Positions 26,162-28,713 of a stretch of 28,713 bases of DNA are shown one piece after another. Under the pieces are notes generated by a model. The model was given only the letters and a program-made list of their open reading frames with translations. It did not search any database and had not been told where the DNA came from. Numbering within the stretch: the first letter of the stretch is position 1; every line of letters starts with the position of its first letter. Source of the stretch: a virus; IMG/VR virus record IMGVR_UViG_3300013104_000067, positions 1 to 28,713 of that record; one strand, given 5' to 3'. The position numbers and the translations under genes were made by a program.

Positions 26162-28713
26162 ATGTCTCTCTACACCCTCACCATCGATCTGCTGATGAAA
26201 ACGGGCTCTTTCGAGCGCGATAGTGGGAAAGCTGCTCGGCAGTTTGAGCAGCGAATGCAAGGCATGCAGGCATCGGCAAGGCGCGCTGGCACCGCGGTTG
26301 GTGTGGCGATCTCGGCCGGCCTTGCTGCAGCGGGTACTGCGGCCGTGCAGTGGACCCGCCAGGTTGCGCAGCTCAGCGTTGAGTATGATCGCCTCGCGGT
26401 GCTGTCCGGAACAAACGCCCAGGTGTTCCAGCGGATGGCAGCTGGCGCCAATACCGTGGGGGTGAGCCATGAAAAGTTGGCCGATATCTTCAAGGACGTG
26501 CAAGACAAGATCGGCGACTACATCCAGACTGGCGGCGGCGCCATGGCGGATTTCTTCGACAACATCGCGAAACGGACCGGCGTTACTGCTGAGCAGATGC
26601 GGAAGCTGTCGGGGCCGGACGCGCTCGGGCTGTACTTCAACAGCCTGGAGCGAGCCAACCTCTCGCAGTCTGAGATGACCTTCTATCTTGAGGCTATCGC
26701 GAGTGACGCCTCAGCACTGATTCCTCTTTTGCGGGGCAATGGCGCAGGTTTCAAGCAGTGGGGTGACGCGGCTGAGGCCGCGGGAGCGATCATTGATGGA
26801 AAGACCAGCAAGGCAACCGAGCGTCTGCGCAAAGTCAGCATGGAAGCCGATTTGGCGGTTCAGGGGCTGAAGATCAGCGTGGCTGACCAAGCACTGCCCG
26901 CCCTCTCCGATCTTGCCGAATTGCTGAACGATCCTGGCTTTCGCCAAGGCTTTGGCAACATTGTGGAAGGCCTGGTTGCGATAACCACCAAGGCTGCCGA
27001 AGCGGCTGCCATGATCGGCAACCTCTCAAAGATTGCCGCCGATGCCTTCAAGCCCCGCGACCAGCGCGGCCAAGGCGCGCTCATTGAGGAGCGGATGCAG
27101 CAGGAAGCAAATGCTGCCGGCGCCCGTGACGTGGCAGCGAGGGCTCGCGCCGGTAAGGCTCGCTGGTGGGAAGGCCCATTGGTCCTCAACACCAACAGCG
27201 AAGAGAACGCGAAGGGCTGGGATGAGGCGGCGCGAAAGGCGGAGGGCGAAATTGCCAAGATTGATGAGGCATTGCGTCGCCGCCGCATCGCTGATCTCGC
27301 GAAGGAAGTTACCATCATCGACAACGGCCAGATGCTGCCGGAGTCGGTGCTTAAGCCCAATGGAGTGGGCTATAGACCTACCGGGAACATCGACAAAGCA
27401 GGCAAGGCAAGGTCAGACAGCGAGGCAAGGCGTCGCGCCGACGAAATCGCGCGCTACCGGCAGCAGGCACAAGAGGCCGCCGGCGCCATGGAGGGGCCGC
27501 TGGCCGAGGCCATGGCCAAACACCTTGGCAACATGGCTGAGTACAACGATCTGCTGGCCAAGGGCAACATTGCCCAGGCCGACGCCAACGTGCTCATGGG
27601 CCAGAGCGCCATGGAGTACGCCAAGGTTGCGGCGGAAGTGGAGAAGGCCATGGCAGGGCCTGAGCAGTTGCTGGCAACCTTCGATACCGAGCTGGTCATG
27701 CTGGGCAAGGTAGGGCGAGCCCGTGAGCTGTATCGCCGGCAGCTTGTGAACGAGAAGGACATGCGCGACGAGCTGCAAAAGGCAGTCGAGGCAGCCGGTA
27801 GCAAGGAGGCACTGGCGCTGGCCAAGGGGGCAGCCAGTTACGAGGAGTACGAGCGGTCCGTGCTGGCGGCGGCGGCAGCTGCTGCGGAACTGTCTCTGCA
27901 GGTTGAGGAATCCGCAGCGCACGTCGAGGCGCTGGCCAACATAGTCGTCTCTGGCTTGGCCGACGGTGTCGATGCGTTTGCCGACTTTGCCGTGGATGGG
28001 TTGCGCAAGTTCGATGATCTGTGGGACGGCTTGAAGAACGCGGCGAAGCGCGGGCTGCGCGACATGATTGCTGAGATCGCGAAGCAGAAGCTGATTATTC
28101 CGATCCAGACCCAGATCATGAGCGGAATCAGTGGACAGGGTGGAGGCTTCAGCCTGGACAGCCTCATGGGTCTGTTTGGCGGAAACGGATCGGCCGCAGG
28201 TGGCAAGAACCTGAGCAACATCGCCGGCCTCCTGTCGAAGGGGCAGGGGTTGTTCAGCGCTGGCGCGGGCGCGGCCAGCAGCGGGATCAGTGCCGGCAGC
28301 CTCGCAGGGTTCGGAAACAACGTGGCTGCGTTCGCCGGCGGCGGCGCCTCCGCAGCGAGCGGAACCGCAGCAGCTGGTGCCGGTGCCGCATCGACGGCCG
28401 CCGCCGCGGTGCCAATCATCGGCTGGATCGTCGCCGGCATGATGAAGAATGCCGAGCTGTTCGATCAGGGCTGGGACATTGCCAACGGCTCGAGCTGGGC
28501 CGGCAAGATTGCAACGGCCGGTGCCGTTGGGCTCGCGGATAAGGGGTTCCGTGGACTGGGCTTCAACGACAAGACGGCATCCATCCTGTCGGGTTCCAGC
28601 ATCCACGCCAAGTTGTTCGGCCGCAGCGCGCCCAAGGTTACCGGGCAGGGCATTACGGGCGATTACGGGTTCGGTGGCTTCAACGGCCAGTCCTACGCCG
28701 ATATCAAGGCCAA
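26162..28713 (+). CDS. Tape measure protein (incomplete at the right edge)
   Basis: At least 850 codons, running off the window. The N terminus SLYTLTIDLLMKTGSFERDSGKAARQFEQRMQGM is typical of lambda-type tape measures. Hydrophobic Ala/Gly stretches follow (VGVAISAGLAAAGTAAV), then long charged helices. The later part has the family phrase VDGLRKFDDLWDGLKNAAKRGLRDMIAEIAKQKLIIPIQTQIM and a Gly/Ser/Ala-rich hydrophobic region (about residues 700-770), which may insert in the host membrane during DNA injection. The ATG at 26162 follows GGAG. It sets tail length and is bound by G/GT. Confidence 0.95.
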   Translation, partial: MSLYTLTIDLLMKTGSFERDSGKAARQFEQRMQGMQASARRAGTAVGVAISAGLAAAGTAAVQWTRQVAQLSVEYDRLAVLSGTNAQVFQRMAAGANTVGVSHEKLADIFKDVQDKIGDYIQTGGGAMADFFDNIAKRTGVTAEQMRKLSGPDALGLYFNSLERANLSQSEMTFYLEAIASDASALIPLLRGNGAGFKQWGDAAEAAGAIIDGKTSKATERLRKVSMEADLAVQGLKISVADQALPALSDLAELLNDPGFRQGFGNIVEGLVAITTKAAEAAAMIGNLSKIAADAFKPRDQRGQGALIEERMQQEANAAGARDVAARARAGKARWWEGPLVLNTNSEENAKGWDEAARKAEGEIAKIDEALRRRRIADLAKEVTIIDNGQMLPESVLKPNGVGYRPTGNIDKAGKARSDSEARRRADEIARYRQQAQEAAGAMEGPLAEAMAKHLGNMAEYNDLLAKGNIAQADANVLMGQSAMEYAKVAAEVEKAMAGPEQLLATFDTELVMLGKVGRARELYRRQLVNEKDMRDELQKAVEAAGSKEALALAKGAASYEEYERSVLAAAAAAAELSLQVEESAAHVEALANIVVSGLADGVDAFADFAVDGLRKFDDLWDGLKNAAKRGLRDMIAEIAKQKLIIPIQTQIMSGISGQGGGFSLDSLMGLFGGNGSAAGGKNLSNIAGLLSKGQGLFSAGAGAASSGISAGSLAGFGNNVAAFAGGGASAASGTAAAGAGAASTAAAAVPIIGWIVAGMMKNAELFDQGWDIANGSSWAGKIATAGAVGLADKGFRGLGFNDKTASILSGSSIHAKLFGRSAPKVTGQGITGDYGFGGFNGQSYADIKA

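Overview
The window is the left and central part of a temperate lambda/HK97-like siphophage prophage in a high-GC gammaproteobacterium. GC content, codon use and the flavour of the phage genes suggest Xanthomonadaceae, probably Stenotrophomonas or a relative; this is inferred from recalled similarity, not from a search. The left edge is a host tRNA-Ser(UGA) at 72-161, a plausible integration target. The right edge cuts through the tape measure gene, so the rest of the tail, the right attachment site and probably the integrase lie outside.

Layout. (1) 227-4723: a leftward early operon of small, mostly stop/start-overlapping genes ending in an AlpA/excisionase-like gene. It includes an orphan cytosine-C5 DNA methyltransferase with a second, well-signalled reading frame overprinted inside it, and a rightward membrane-protein gene that looks like a later insertion. 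(2) 4777-6660: the immunity region. Five copies of an AAGC-N3-GCTT semi-palindrome mark operators. Two pairs, each 23 bp centre to centre, sit on a leftward promoter (PL) and a rightward promoter (PR) of nearly identical design. An S24-type repressor and a lipoprotein gene behind it read leftward; a YdaS/Cro-like regulator reads rightward. (3) 6662-10649: rightward early genes, namely a CII/YmfL-family regulator, a winged-helix protein, an O-like initiator gene carrying a lambda-style iteron origin inside its coding sequence, a P-like helicase loader, a Ref-like HNH nuclease and a possible late antiterminator. One small leftward gene (6801-7022) with a 16-bp inverted repeat over its ribosome binding site interrupts this region. 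(4) 10680-14152: a low-GC three-pass membrane protein, a promoter followed at once by a terminator (pR'/tR'-like), the endolysin (GH104, lambda R type), a small membrane protein, nested Rz/Rz1 spanins, a DUF1064-type nuclease and an HNH nuclease. (5) 14153-14316: the likely cos region. (6) 14317-28713: HK97-type packaging, head and tail genes: TerS, TerL, portal, ClpP-like protease, capsid, connectors, tail tube, a G/GT chaperone pair with a GGGAAAC slippery site, two unusual tail genes, and the tape measure.

How it works together (inference). The repressor holds PL and PR through paired operators. The lipoprotein, downstream of the repressor with no terminator between them, would be made in the lysogen, as lambda rex genes are. 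After induction PL and PR drive early functions, O and P fire the origin within O, a late regulator lets transcription pass the terminator at 11519-11553, and one long late operon, punctuated by hairpins, makes lysis and virion proteins. The least explained parts are the overprinted frame in the methyltransferase gene, the hairpin-covered gene at 6801-7022, the accessory membrane and lipoproteins, and the two genes between GT and the tape measure.
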